A DNA stretch of 19,690 bases from Zancudomyces culisetae (taxonomy: Eukaryota; Kickxellomycota; Harpellomycetes; Harpellales; Legeriomycetaceae). Positions 8,744 through 18,221 of the stretch are shown here, in pieces. How positions within the stretch are numbered: the stretch's first letter is position 1; the number at the start of each line of letters is the position of its first letter. The position numbers were made by a program, and so were the translations under genes. The DNA is taken from positions 1-19,690 of the forward strand of contig LSSK01001369.1 of NCBI GenBank assembly GCA_001969505.1, given 5' to 3'. Below the pieces are notes generated by a model. It saw only the letters and a program-made list of their open reading frames with translations, had not been told where the DNA came from and made no database searches.

Positions 8744-10870
8744 TTCTCAGCTCTTGTTCGAACCCTTTTGTTTATTTTAATGGTGTGTGGATTAATAGTA
8801 TAATTTATCTACAAGATTGCCTTCAAATTGACCTTGCTTGAAAAAAAAACAATTAAAGATTATTTATTTGAGCTGTTACAATTCAAAGCAAATATCTTTG
8901 GTTACTCGTAGCTCATTTTCAGATTTGTTTGCATCCATTTATTCCACTAGCTCAAAAAAAAAATTTTTCCCCCTCCCTTTTCCTCTTACTCCATTTTCTT
9001 TGGCTGAAATTTCTACTTTTTTCTCTTCCTTCCCACCCCCACCACCATCAAGGCAAATCAATTTCAGATCAATACAAAGTCTGGGGGGGGGAGAGCGAGG
9101 AGTGTTCAAGTTGGCCTTTCTACATTATTGCTCTTATTGAGAAATAAAAAAGATAATTGCGGATCAATTACATCTTACTCTAAATGGATGATGGGTGTAG
9201 AGAAACCAAGTATTACCTGTAAAATCAAATTGGTTCAGTAGTAAAAATGATGTGACTTTTATTATACATTTTGCCCATTTCAGAGCATTGGTAGTGATAA
9301 ATTATGTATCCATCACCTAACTCTAAAAATTTGGGTCTTTTTGTTTTACCAAAGTAAAAAAGAAGGGTCAAACATAAATATCGTGATGTAAAAAAACCCA
9401 CCGAAAAGTTATGGCACAAGAAAAATGTCTAAAATTGGAACTAACAATGATAAATGTAATTTACTAGAGTAAAAAGCGGATCCAAAACCCAAGACCAGAA
9501 AATAAACCCCAGCTAGCCAAGTATCTAGGATTTGTAAAAAAAAAAAAAAATTTGTGGAAGAGACTCAGACTGCAAAGTTCAGAGTTCATCATTGATTATA
9601 ATGGAAATATCCCAGCAGTTGAGCTAGGTGCCGTTAATCCTCGTGTATAAGATATCCCATCTATTACTTGAAATTAACATCCTGAGTGTGAATAGTGTGT
9701 TCTACAATTTATAGAGTTGGAGATGCTAACAAACTATTCGAAACAAACCTCTTTGTTACAAAAACGGAAAAATAATCCCCTTCCGTATTATCTTGTATTT
9801 CCCAGAGAGGGTGGAAGAAAGAGGAAATTGGAGAGAGGATGTGGTATACATGACTATACCTGATCATATAAACATATTCAGCCATGATACGATTTATCAT
9901 CAAACAAAAAAATGGTTTCATGCCAAAGACTTTTGAAAACCACAAAATGGATCATATAAAAAAAAAAGTAATACTCATGTCTTTTTCCATGCCTTCAAAG
10001 CTACACGCAATAAATACAAAAACAACAAAAAGGAGGTGTAGTTGAACTTATAAATTTATACTGATGACTTCAGAGTAAAGATAATCTCAAAAGAGTGTGA
10101 ACCCCCTCTTTGCTGTCGGTATAATGTGAGCATAACATTGAAATGTTAACCATTCAAAGTCGTACTGAAAATATATTTTTTGCTAATTCTCCTATATTAT
10201 AAAGATACTAATGGGTGTCATGGAATGTATATGTGTAGGACTAGGTGTGAGTTAGACATGTATCAAGCCGAATGTATAAAATCATCAATATGACTACAGA
10301 GTTTCCCCTAGAAAAAAAAACCCACCCTTATTTACTTTCTTGCGCTTTTACCTTTGCCTTTCTGCAGTTTTATCCCCCGCTTCTTTTTCAGCTTTTATTT
10401 TTTTTTGTTTATTTGACATCGTTTTAATGTCCACAAATTCCCATTCTTCCTCTAATAATCGAGCCCACCCAATAAATTATTTACATTTTGTACATTTATT
10501 ATTTCATGGTGTTTATGTGGAACCAGCTTGAAAAAGCTTTGTATTCATTCGTTTATGGTAGAGACTATCAATGTCTCTATTCATAATTTTGCAACCAATT
10601 CAGTTTCCGTTTGTAATTTCACCAAAAAAAAAAATCACAAGGAAGGCACAGAAGGGCCACTCCCATCATCCTTAATATTATGGTTTATGCGCTTTTGTTA
10701 TTCAAAGACGTATATTTTGTTATACAGTGTGTATGTCTTGGCTAGATTCAAAGAAAACAACTATAGATTCCCAATTTAGAATTGAATTTTATCCATCTCT
10801 TTATTGTATTTTAGCTCATTCATTCAAACCAGGTAGAAAAAATTAATTTAACTAAAAGAAACATTTCAAA
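8744..10870. other. Divergent intergenic region DPS1 to USA1-like gene
   Basis: 2.1 kb between divergent starts. It holds pyrimidine tracts (about 8970-9045), a G8 run (about 9083-9090), a 15-A run (9536-9550), a 7-bp stem hairpin at 10559-10579 and several AT-rich stretches. Segments 9284-9391, 9468-9650 and 9730-9936 (+) read as fairly protein-like open frames with splice-like borders, but I recognise no homology and list them only as a finding. Confidence 0.5.
10559..10579. repeat. Perfect 7-bp inverted repeat, 7-nt loop
   Basis: TAGAGAC, loop TATCAAT, GTCTCTA. A short hairpin upstream of the USA1-like gene with no T-run after it; function unknown. Confidence 0.6.
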
Positions 10871-12548
10871 ATGGAGTCCCAGATCGAAGAACACGACATA
10901 ATCAACCATCACCAACCTTCAAAACTCATGATCTATTCACCAGGCTCACATTTCGCAAAACCATTCACCCTTACAGTTGACAAAACGAAAAAAATAGCCG
11001 ACCTGAAAGCCCAACTCGAAATTCTGCATCCGCAGCATCCAAAAGCAGCCGATATTCGACTCATCTTTCGAGGCCGCATGCTCAAAAACGATGAAGATAT
11101 ACGTAAGCTTTTTGAGGGCATTGGGTTTGATGTGACTCCAGCATTACACATGATGACTCAAACTGCCAACGACATTAAAGAAATCGAGGCGAAGAAATCT
11201 ATTCTTGAACAACAAAAGCGAGCTGAGGGAAGTTGGCCCACAAAAGACAGAGAAAGGACATCTCAACCCCAATTACAGTCTCAGTCTCAGCCTCAACCCC
11301 AATTACAGCCTCAACCTCAACCCCAACCTTTGTCTGCTTCTATTTCTTCATTCTCTGCCTCCACCCCCCTTTCTGCTACTCATATTTCTACTTCCAAAAA
11401 TAATTCGACATTGGAAAATGGCAAGGGAAATGAAGCGCAGAATAACGTACCACCAGAAAACCACAAAGCCAACGAACAGTCGACTCAGCAGCAAAATGAC
11501 CCCAGAATTGTCTTTGGACTCCCAAAGCCACTTAATATTGTGCATGTGCCACTGGCACCACCTACCACCAACACAGATGGTTCCGTACAACAGCTTGTAT
11601 TAATAGGGTAAGTTTTACACATTTATTATTTATCACGTTATTTATAGGTGAAAAGTTTGAAAATTTACTATAAAAACCGATATCCAGAATATATGGTGAT
11701 TTTAACAATAATTTTATCTTTAAATATGTAGGAGTGACATTTACAAGGTGGTTTGGGAACTTGAGCCAATATATGCCGGGACCGAAAGTGCATCTCACAT
11801 TAACGTCATTTATAATTCTGCTATGGGCGGCACATCCTTTACTCACACATCACACCCACACCCACATTCACACCCACATATAAATACACAAACCGTTAAT
11901 TATACCACTGCTCATCCACACGTCACTCAGACATTCACACACACTCCTTATGGCAACCCTCCAGTGTATACAAGTCCATCAGTTACTTTACTGCCCCACC
12001 AAAACGTTCAACACATTCAAAACGTTCAACACCTTCAAAACATCCACAACAATATTGCTGCTTTTACAGTGGCACAACAAGACCAACTCCGTCGGAACCA
12101 AGTCACCGTCTTTCATCGAGTCGTGGATTATCTGTCCAGTGTTTTCGCTCTACTTTTGATTGAGCTGCGACGACTAACTATTCGGAATGTTTTGGGGATT
12201 TTATGGTTTGTGCTCCGTGTTGTATTGGTGTCTTATTTGTTCTTCCACAATAAGAACTACAAACAGATATTTGGTGTTTTATCTTTTATCGCTGCCTATG
12301 TACTATACCAAAACCCCCGTGTGAGGCAGTACATCAACCAAATTTACAATGCTCAAGTCAACAATAACAATAACAATAACGAAAACATCATTAATAATGC
12401 TGGTAATACCGATGCACTCCAACAAGGACCCAATGCCCCTCACCAAGCGCCTAACCCGCAAGTACGGGGATTACGCAATTCCTTGAATAGGATTCGTGCA
12501 TTAGTTATTGGGTTCTTTGCTACTCTTGTTCCCGAAAATAGACCTTAA
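10871..12548 (+). CDS. USA1: HERP/Usa1-like ubiquitin-like-domain membrane protein (probable ERAD factor)
   Basis: Probable scaffold of the ER-associated degradation ligase Hrd1/Der1, by likeness to HERPUD/Usa1 proteins. Exons 10871..11607 and 11732..12548 give 517 aa. Residues about 18-95 form a ubiquitin-like domain with the HERP-type pattern ADLKAQLEILHPQHP then DIRLIFRGRMLKNDEDIRKL. A Gln/Pro/Ser-rich linker follows (about 130-185), then VFGLPKPLNIVHVPLAPP. Exon 2 begins SDIYKVVWELEPIYAG and continues into a His-rich stretch and a Gln/Asn/His region. Two adjacent hydrophobic segments (NVLGILWFVLRVVLVSYLFF and FGVLSFIAAYVLYQ) fit the HERP/Usa1 membrane hairpin. It is shorter than S. cerevisiae Usa1 (838 aa). 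A Dsc3-type UBL protein of the Golgi Dsc ligase is the main alternative. Confidence 0.72.
11263..11332 (+). repeat. CAGCCTCAACCC-type imperfect repeat encoding Gln/Pro/Ser
   Basis: Tandem hexanucleotide-like units inside the USA1-like coding sequence, giving alternating QP and QS residues. A likely site of length variation between strains. Confidence 0.7.
11608..11731 (+). other. USA1-like gene intron (124 nt, phase 2)
   Basis: Consensus donor GG|GTAAGT at 11608 and acceptor TATGTAG at 11731; TTTTAAC near 11700 could be the branch site. Without splicing the first frame stops at the donor (GGG TAA), and the second frame has no ATG near its start. Confidence 0.9.
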
Positions 12549-14258
12549 CATCTCTTCTCTCTTTTCTCCTGTTCTCCCAATTTTTGGATTGGTCTTGATC
12601 TTAGTTTTTTTTAGCTTATAGAATACTTTTACTTATCTTGGCATTTGTTTAAATTTTATTGAAATTTTGATTCACCAAATATCTATCATTATGGATCCAA
12701 TAATTCAACCAGCGAAAACAAAAATGGCACATCAAAGAAAAAAGCCTTGCAAGAATAAAAACAAGAAATAAGGGAACATTGCCATAATCTGTAATAGTCC
12801 TTTTACCAGCAATTATTTATTTTTTTTGAGACCTGACATCATCATTCATTCTGCGTACTTTTTTTTTCATATTTACCTAACTCAATGAAGTTTAGGGAGC
12901 AAACCCTAATTGGTCTACACATTTAAGCGCTAAGTCCAGATATAAGGACAGAAAAGAGAAATGTGGAAGAGTAGGCGATTTTCGACAAGAATAGATTTAG
13001 CATTTTTTTTTTAGCTGTTTACATTTCAACAGTTGATTTTGTTCCTTACTATGCGCTGCATCAATTGGTTAACACTAAGCACTCCAAGTTCTGAAAATAA
13101 TATGTCATAATAAAACAATGCGTCAAAGTGTTGGATAGAAATATCAGGGTGCAGCTAAAAATAGCATTACAAGCATCGACCATATGGAGCAAATATATTT
13201 GACACCAGACATTGAATGATGAGGGGTTAGAGTGAAATTGAGAGCAAGGTATTTTATTCTTTGAGATATTTGTTTTACGAATTATAACTTTTTATCTGTC
13301 ACCTTGCCACTTTTAGTCTTATTTTTTTTTGTCTAGAACACCATTATTCTATAAAAGGCAAATCCATCATATTTATTGTAGTCAATAACAATCAAATATT
13401 AATACGAGACTGCGTAGAAACAAACATTTTGAAAAAATAAATTAAAAGGAAGGGATGTGAGAGGTAGCAGGCAAGAAACAATGTTTAAAAAATGTACATT
13501 ATTAAACATTGTTTCAAAAATCAAGAATAATTTATCCACTTCCTATGTAATAATACCTACATTTCCTGTTCAACACACTAAAGCAACAAGTTGGAAGGTT
13601 TTATAACATTGGCCTATACATTTTTTTGTTTATTTTTATCTTTTGCGACTTGCTATTAACCATCACTATTTACTTTTTACAACTAGGCTTCGCAGTTCGC
13701 AGCCAGCTAGTTTTCTTTTTTCCTTCTTATTTTTCAAGAGTCTATAATGGAAAAAATGCACTTTCTGTAGGCAGAATCAGTGGGTTGTGGTTATATTCGG
13801 AGTAATCTCCGATATATCACTAATGTTTTTTTTACCATATAAATCTGTAGTGCCATTTTGGTGATATTCTTTGATTTGCAGCCAATTGTTTGTACCTAAA
13901 AATAAAAGTAATAGTGGTAGTTCATAAGCCTTAAAACTACATGTGTGTTTCTTTTAGTTGATAGTAATCATTCAAATATACCCATATATCTCTTGGTTTC
14001 TCTTAGTTGTGAGGCTTTTTTTTTTCTCACTCATTTCCTGGTTAATGTTTTTAGAATACTTTGTTTAATTTTTAGTCATTTTTTCTTTTTGTTTCAGTCC
14101 TTTCCCAGTTAATGAGTTACCAATATTTATTTTAATATTTTTTGTATGGCATGTAAATATACAGCCAAATATAATTTATAAGCCATAATTTCAAATAAGC
14201 GACTTCAAAATCATAATAAGGTTGTAATAAAGAACAAATAGAGAATAAATCGTTATAG
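12549..14258. other. Intergenic region USA1-like to PLC-like gene
   Basis: 1.7 kb between tandem plus-strand genes. I see no supportable gene on either strand. It contains the USA1-like 3' UTR, a 14-bp perfect inverted repeat (13475-13515), a 6-bp stem hairpin TCGGAG/CTCCGA (13797-13812) and pyrimidine-rich DNA (about 13990-14105) ahead of the PLC-like gene. Confidence 0.55.
13475..13515. repeat. Perfect 14-bp inverted repeat, 13-nt spacer
   Basis: Arms GAAACAATGTTTAA and TTAAACATTGTTTC; the spacer itself contains the palindrome AATGTACATT. It could be a protein-binding site, an RNA hairpin in a 3' or 5' transcript, or a mobile-element scar. No direct target-site duplication noticed. Confidence 0.8.
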
Positions 14259-15632
14259 ATGAGGATACAGTATACAAAATGTCTATCAGGGTCAATACTC
14301 AAGCTGGTGCTGCTATGCTTGGTAGCAGCGTCTGATCCACTTGAAAGCGAAGAGATTGCATGCAATGGCCATGTAAAACTATGCCAACAGAAATACAACA
14401 ATGTGGCATATGCATGCACACACAACTCCTTTGCATATATCAAGAACAACGTGGCATCGAACCAGCGAAAAACCATACCAGAGCAACTCGACGATGGAAT
14501 CAGAGCATTTATGTTGGATTTACACAGACCGATGATCATTAACGGCTCTTCAAAAATTTCCGCTCCAGATATTGGAGGAAAATTGGATGATATAAAAAAC
14601 TTTTTAGGCAAGCAAATAGGCAAAATCGTAAAACGAAGTGGTACAAGAGATAACAGGGTATCACCACGAAGATACTATCCGAAAAGTGAGCTTACAAAAC
14701 GAGATGGTGATAGTAGTACTAACAGTGACAGCGATGGTGATAAGGATGTTCAAGAAATCGAGCTCTGTCACACATCTTGCATGCTGCTAAATCAAGGAAA
14801 GCTAAAAGATACCCTACTTACCATCAAATCATTTATGGAATCGAACCCATACGAAATCATCACAATATTGTTTGAGAACTATGATAAATTTGACTCAAAG
14901 GACGTCGAATCGGCATTCAAAAACACAGGTATCGATAAGTATGTGTTTAATCCTCTCAACTATTTTACACCGCCAACCGATGTGCCAATCACCGAACCAA
15001 TAGTTTGGCCATCGCTCGCGCAAATGATAACAGACAATAATCGGCTAGTTGTTTTCACATCCCAGAACGCCAACCCACAAGAGATTCCTTGGTTGATGCT
15101 GCAAGGTGATTACGTTTCAGAGACATCGTTCTCGGTCAGAGAGGGAAGCCAGTTCCAGTGCGATCTCAAACCTTCGCCCATAAAATATAACCAGAACGGC
15201 GAGATCACCAATATACGAACTCTATTTACCATAAATCATTTTGTGTTCAAAGATATTACGGTCGCTGGAGAAAAATTCGAAGCCCCCTCAGAAGAAGGAT
15301 CGAAGCGTGCCAACACATTCGAAAGCCTGGCTTCTCATATTAAGGCTTGTAGTAAGGCGGAAAGTTCAAAGGATCTCTTCCCCAATTTTATTGCTGTAGA
15401 CTACTATGATTCTGGAGATCTTATGAACGCTGTCGCAGCTATAAATAAGGTTCCGCTGATTACTAGTAGCAAAACTTCGAATGATGGGAGCTCACAAAGA
15501 CTCGCAAATGGTCCTAATGGGAAAAATACAAACTTTAAGGAAAAGGCCTCAAATTCTTCGTACTCAAGTAAAATCCCAGGCATATTTAATGGTGGGGTTG
15601 GCACTTTGTTATCATTATTTCTGCAATTCTAG
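14259..15632 (+). CDS. Secreted GPI-type PI-PLC X-domain-like phosphodiesterase
   Basis: 457 aa, single exon. Residues 1-25 form a signal peptide (hydrophobic core LKLVLLCLVAA). A PLC-like TIM-barrel follows: THNSF (catalytic-type His55), IRAFMLDLHRP (Asp87), ELCHTSC (second His171), then NPYEIITILFENYD. A later NFIAVDYYDSGD is typical of the family's end of barrel. Residues about 92-168 are a variable insertion with dibasic VKR and TKR sites that Kex2 could cut, and an acidic Ser/Asp run. The C-terminus is Ser/Asn-rich then hydrophobic (GGVGTLLSLFLQF), fitting a GPI-anchor signal. It probably sits at the plasma membrane or wall. The substrate is unknown: fungal members of this family often lack proven PI-PLC activity. 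It ends 337 bp from convergent USB1. Confidence 0.85.
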   Translation: MRIQYTKCLSGSILKLVLLCLVAASDPLESEEIACNGHVKLCQQKYNNVAYACTHNSFAYIKNNVASNQRKTIPEQLDDGIRAFMLDLHRPMIINGSSKISAPDIGGKLDDIKNFLGKQIGKIVKRSGTRDNRVSPRRYYPKSELTKRDGDSSTNSDSDGDKDVQEIELCHTSCMLLNQGKLKDTLLTIKSFMESNPYEIITILFENYDKFDSKDVESAFKNTGIDKYVFNPLNYFTPPTDVPITEPIVWPSLAQMITDNNRLVVFTSQNANPQEIPWLMLQGDYVSETSFSVREGSQFQCDLKPSPIKYNQNGEITNIRTLFTINHFVFKDITVAGEKFEAPSEEGSKRANTFESLASHIKACSKAESSKDLFPNFIAVDYYDSGDLMNAVAAINKVPLITSSKTSNDGSSQRLANGPNGKNTNFKEKASNSSYSSKIPGIFNGGVGTLLSLFLQF

Positions 15633-15969
15633 ATATGCTAGAGTCTGAATTATATAACTTCTTTCTCCTTGATTTAATTGCGTTGTCTCCGAGCAAAAAG
15701 ATTGACAAGCAATGTATCAAAAGTGTGTGTGTGTGGGGGGGTCTACTCTAACATCAGGAAACGCTTATCTGTATCATTTCCAATTTCAGAGCGCTATTCA
15801 TTATTTAACTGTCCCTTGGTCTATCATTTTTAAATTCCAATTAGCTCGGTCCTTTTTAATCCCTTTATAACTAGTAACCTTAGAATTGACATACAATATA
15901 CTATTCACTTCAATAAATGATTGAGCAAATTTATAACAGCCGATCAAGAAAAATGATCAAGGTGGTGAG
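15633..15969. other. Convergent intergenic region PLC-like/USB1
   Basis: Holds both 3' UTRs. A GT dinucleotide run followed by a run of G (about 15723-15740) and AATAAA-like sequence (about 15912) are visible; nothing else supportable. Confidence 0.5.
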
Positions 15970-17419
15970 TTAATAGTCTAGTTCTATTTCGAAATCTCTA
16001 TTTCCGATTTTGATCTTTACACTGTCTATATTACAAAGTTGAATAGGCGAGTTGAGTATCTTGAATGTGCTTTTGAGATGGGTGAGTAGTCGATGGTCCG
16101 ATAAATACGTTCCTTCACAACTAGCAAAGCTGGTATGAAGTTTGGGACACTATTAATATTATTCATTTTCGTTACCGCAATTAATCACAAAGAACGTACT
16201 CTTGAGTAATAACCATGATCGTATTAAAGCGGGCCATTGGTATTACTCAGACATAAAATACTCGTTTATAGGATGTTGGCGTGTACCACGACACAAGTGG
16301 ATTTTGTATTACCTCATAGAACTCGGGAATCGAAAAATCGAGCATCGTTTGGTTTACAACACTCAAAAGCTTAAGCATCTATGTACAAGCCGGTCAGCGT
16401 CCCAGAACAAAAGTTAAAAATGATGAAGTTTATCAACAAGGCATTATGGATTGTATTTAATAGTGGAAATAGTGAAAAAATGAGAAAAGTACGACAAAAT
16501 ACCTTTTCAGAGTTACCCAATACACACGCGGCTAAGAATGACCTAGTTCCATCGTCATTAGACAAACCGATCAGATTTCCAAGCCAAAACTCAAAAGATG
16601 GTATTAGTTTAATCCGTTTTTCCAGACATGAAAGAAAGTTGTCAATATAATGCGATTTTATGTACACGGGTTTTGACAAACTCACGTGTAGTTCCTGAGC
16701 ATCAAAACGGTCATCAAAACCTCCGAAAAAGTGAGGGCTAGAGTGGATATCGGTTTCTATAAACAAGTTCAAATATATATACTATATTTTTGAATTTTAT
16801 CCGATAATATGTGGTGCCAAATACAGCTATACTTTCACAAGATATTTAAAAGTTTTGTTAAAAATACTACAAGAAAAAAAGGTACCTGTATCTGCAGTAC
16901 TTATATCAGAATTTTTGTGATAGATTTTATTTAGCGAAATGGGTGTCTCAAGATTTGAATAAAAATTCGTAGTTTCTCTGCAAATTGATTCTGCAATTTC
17001 TACAAACTTGGGAGTTGGCTGAACTAATAATAATGAAGCAAGTAAATTAAGACAAGCGATAAAGGGTTTAAATTATGACGCTGTCCAATTGAGTTTTTAT
17101 TACATAGATAAAAATATGACAAGAGAAAGTATTTCTACCTTTAATAAATACATGTAGCAACCAGGTTCCGAAAGGGTTTTTGGTATTTTGTGGCTTATCC
17201 TTGGTGGTAATATCTGAGATAAATAGGATTTATATTAAATTAAAGTATTTATTTAAAAAGTAGTGCAACATGAAATTTTGAAAACTTTTTAGAAAATACC
17301 AGACTAGATAAATTTTTGATGCATTATGAGAGATCAGCCTTACCTTGAGGAGAATGCGAGTCAGATAATTCAGAATCCGAATCTTGACTAGAATCGCTAT
17401 ATTCCACTAGCTTTATCAT
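15970..17419 (-). CDS. USB1: U6 snRNA 3' phosphodiesterase Usb1 (six exons)
   Basis: Trims the U6 snRNA 3' oligo(U) tail and so supports splicing; 2H phosphoesterase, nuclear (family knowledge). Exons: 17419..17344, 17213..17139, 17023..16886, 16756..16503, 16378..16313, 16149..15970; 262 aa, against 265 in human. It opens MIKLVEYSDSSQDSDSE, the usual Usb1 acidic start. NPFGTWLLHVFIK matches the family GNWATHVYV block. Catalytic motif 1 is ELHVSLSKPV (His120, Ser122), followed by YIKSHYIDNFLSCL. DDGTRSFLAA precedes KLLSVVNQTMLDFSIPEFYE. Motif 2 is CPKLHTSFAS (His208, Ser210). It ends SVKIKIGNRDFEIELDY, as in other Usb1 proteins. All junctions keep frame. No exon exceeds 254 nt, so long-ORF searches miss it. 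The plus-strand frames here are shadows. Confidence 0.94.
16150..16312 (-). other. USB1 intron 5 (163 nt, phase 0)
   Basis: Donor GAG|GTAATA, acceptor ATTAATAG. Joins PEFYE to CPKLHTSF, placing the second HxS motif where the family expects it. In-frame stops just before the acceptor require splicing. Confidence 0.88.
16379..16502 (-). other. USB1 intron 4 (124 nt, phase 0)
   Basis: Donor AAG|GTATTT, branch-like GCTGACC about 20 nt before acceptor GTACATAG. Joins GNSEK to MLKLLSVV. Confidence 0.85.
16757..16885 (-). other. USB1 intron 3 (129 nt, phase 1)
   Basis: Weak donor G|GTACCT, acceptor TTTATAG. Joins STADT to ETDIHSSPHF. A second acceptor-like TTCTTGTAG lies only 18 nt inside and cannot be used with this donor. 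Confidence 0.72.
17024..17138 (-). other. USB1 intron 2 (115 nt, phase 1)
   Basis: Weak donor G|GTAGAA, acceptor TATTATTAG. Joins HVFIK to VQPTPKFVEIAESIC; the unspliced frame soon stops. Confidence 0.78.
17214..17343 (-). other. USB1 intron 1 (130 nt, phase 1)
   Basis: Donor G|GTAAGG, acceptor TTATCTCAG. Joins HSPQ to DITTKDK in the frame of the conserved GTWLLHV block. Confidence 0.85.
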
Positions 17420-17420
17420 T

Positions 17421-17446
17421 CTTTTCTTTTCTTTTCTTTTCTTTTT
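17421..17446. repeat. TTTTC (minus AAAAG) pentanucleotide repeat at the USB1 start
   Basis: About five tandem units directly upstream of the USB1 ATG on the minus strand, probably in the 5' UTR. Confidence 0.75.
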
Positions 17447-17928
17447 ACTATAGCGTTAGGTGTGTATTACAATAGAAAAAGAAGAAGGGAATTGGTATGT
17501 GTTGAGTCTAGTAATTTATATTTTGGCTTTTTAACCTTAAAAACCCAAACTGAAAAAAATATAATAATGGTTAGATGGATTAAAAATACGGGCAGCAAAT
17601 AGCCAGGGTTCATTAACAGCATACACATAAAAAAATTCTTTGCTGATTTGATTGGCATTGGATTCAGGTTCACGTGGATGATGCATAGAAAGTTTGAGCT
17701 TTTGTTGAACCAAAAAAGATGAAAGAGGGAAGGGGTGTTGAAAATAAGATCAAGAGAAGATAAATGGTAAAAATGAGAGCAAAAGTAAGAGTGTGAACAT
17801 AGGTAGATAGCAAGAAAAGAGAGAAGGGATAAGTAAAAGTACTTTTAAGTATCTGACAAGACAAACAGGCGGGACAAACAAGAAAGTGGTAAAGGGAAAT
17901 TAGCGAATTGGCAACAAGGGCAAATCGT

Positions 17929-17950
17929 TTATTTATTTATTTATTTATTT
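17929..17950. repeat. TTTA tetranucleotide repeat
   Basis: Five or more tandem TTTA units between USB1 and DSS4. A simple microsatellite. Confidence 0.75.
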
Positions 17951-18172
17951 GGCAAGTTGTGTTAGTATGGTGTGGTGTGGGAGAGTCGTGAAATATTTCA
18001 TCAAATTGTAGCAATTTGCCGAAATTTAGTACAAACACATATACAATAAGAAACAAAAAAAAAAACAAGCAACATTATAGGAGATTGAATTAATTTCCGA
18101 TAATTGAGTGTATTCAAACACAAAAAATAATAATTTAGTTTGAAAATACAAAGATTAAACGGAAATACACCA

Positions 18173-18203
18173 AAAAGGAAAAAGGAAAAAGGAAAAAGAA
18201 AAG
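18173..18203 (+). repeat. AAAAAGG heptanucleotide repeat in the DSS4 leader
   Basis: About four tandem units ending some 20 nt upstream of the DSS4 ATG, so likely in its 5' UTR. Confidence 0.75.
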
Positions 18204-18221
18204 AACTTTGAGTATTGAAAA

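Larger units (their letters stand above)
17420..18221. other. Divergent USB1/DSS4 promoter region
   Basis: 0.8 kb. Contains a TTTTC pentamer array against the USB1 start, a CACGTG at 17672-17677, a TTTA repeat (about 17928-17950) and an AAAAAGG heptamer array against the DSS4 start. A 49-codon ATG-initiated minus-strand frame (17686..17537) is noted separately as a weak candidate. Confidence 0.55.

Noticed and set aside
8754-8765. GGGTTCGAACA, resembling a tRNA B box, on the minus strand
   Set aside because: No A box, no acceptor stem and no T-run at the right spacing; it lies in the DPS1 leader.
10058-10066. CTGATGACT, resembling a snoRNA C box
   Set aside because: No D box at a suitable distance and no terminal stem.
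10340-10531. 63-codon plus-strand frame upstream of the USA1-like gene
   Set aside because: TTG start in pyrimidine-rich DNA; no homology.
15843-15860. TTAGCTCGGTCC resembling a tRNA A box
   Set aside because: No B box or cloverleaf follows.
16135-16209. Signal-peptide-like 24-codon plus-strand frame (MKFGTLLILFIFV) followed by other frames to 16650
   Set aside because: Looked like a decayed secreted-protein gene, but the minus strand here is USB1 exons 4-6 with clear homology.
16371-16772. 133-codon minus-strand frame taken as a gene
   Set aside because: Only 16756..16503 is coding (USB1 exon 4); the rest is intron 4 read-through, and the start is not ATG.
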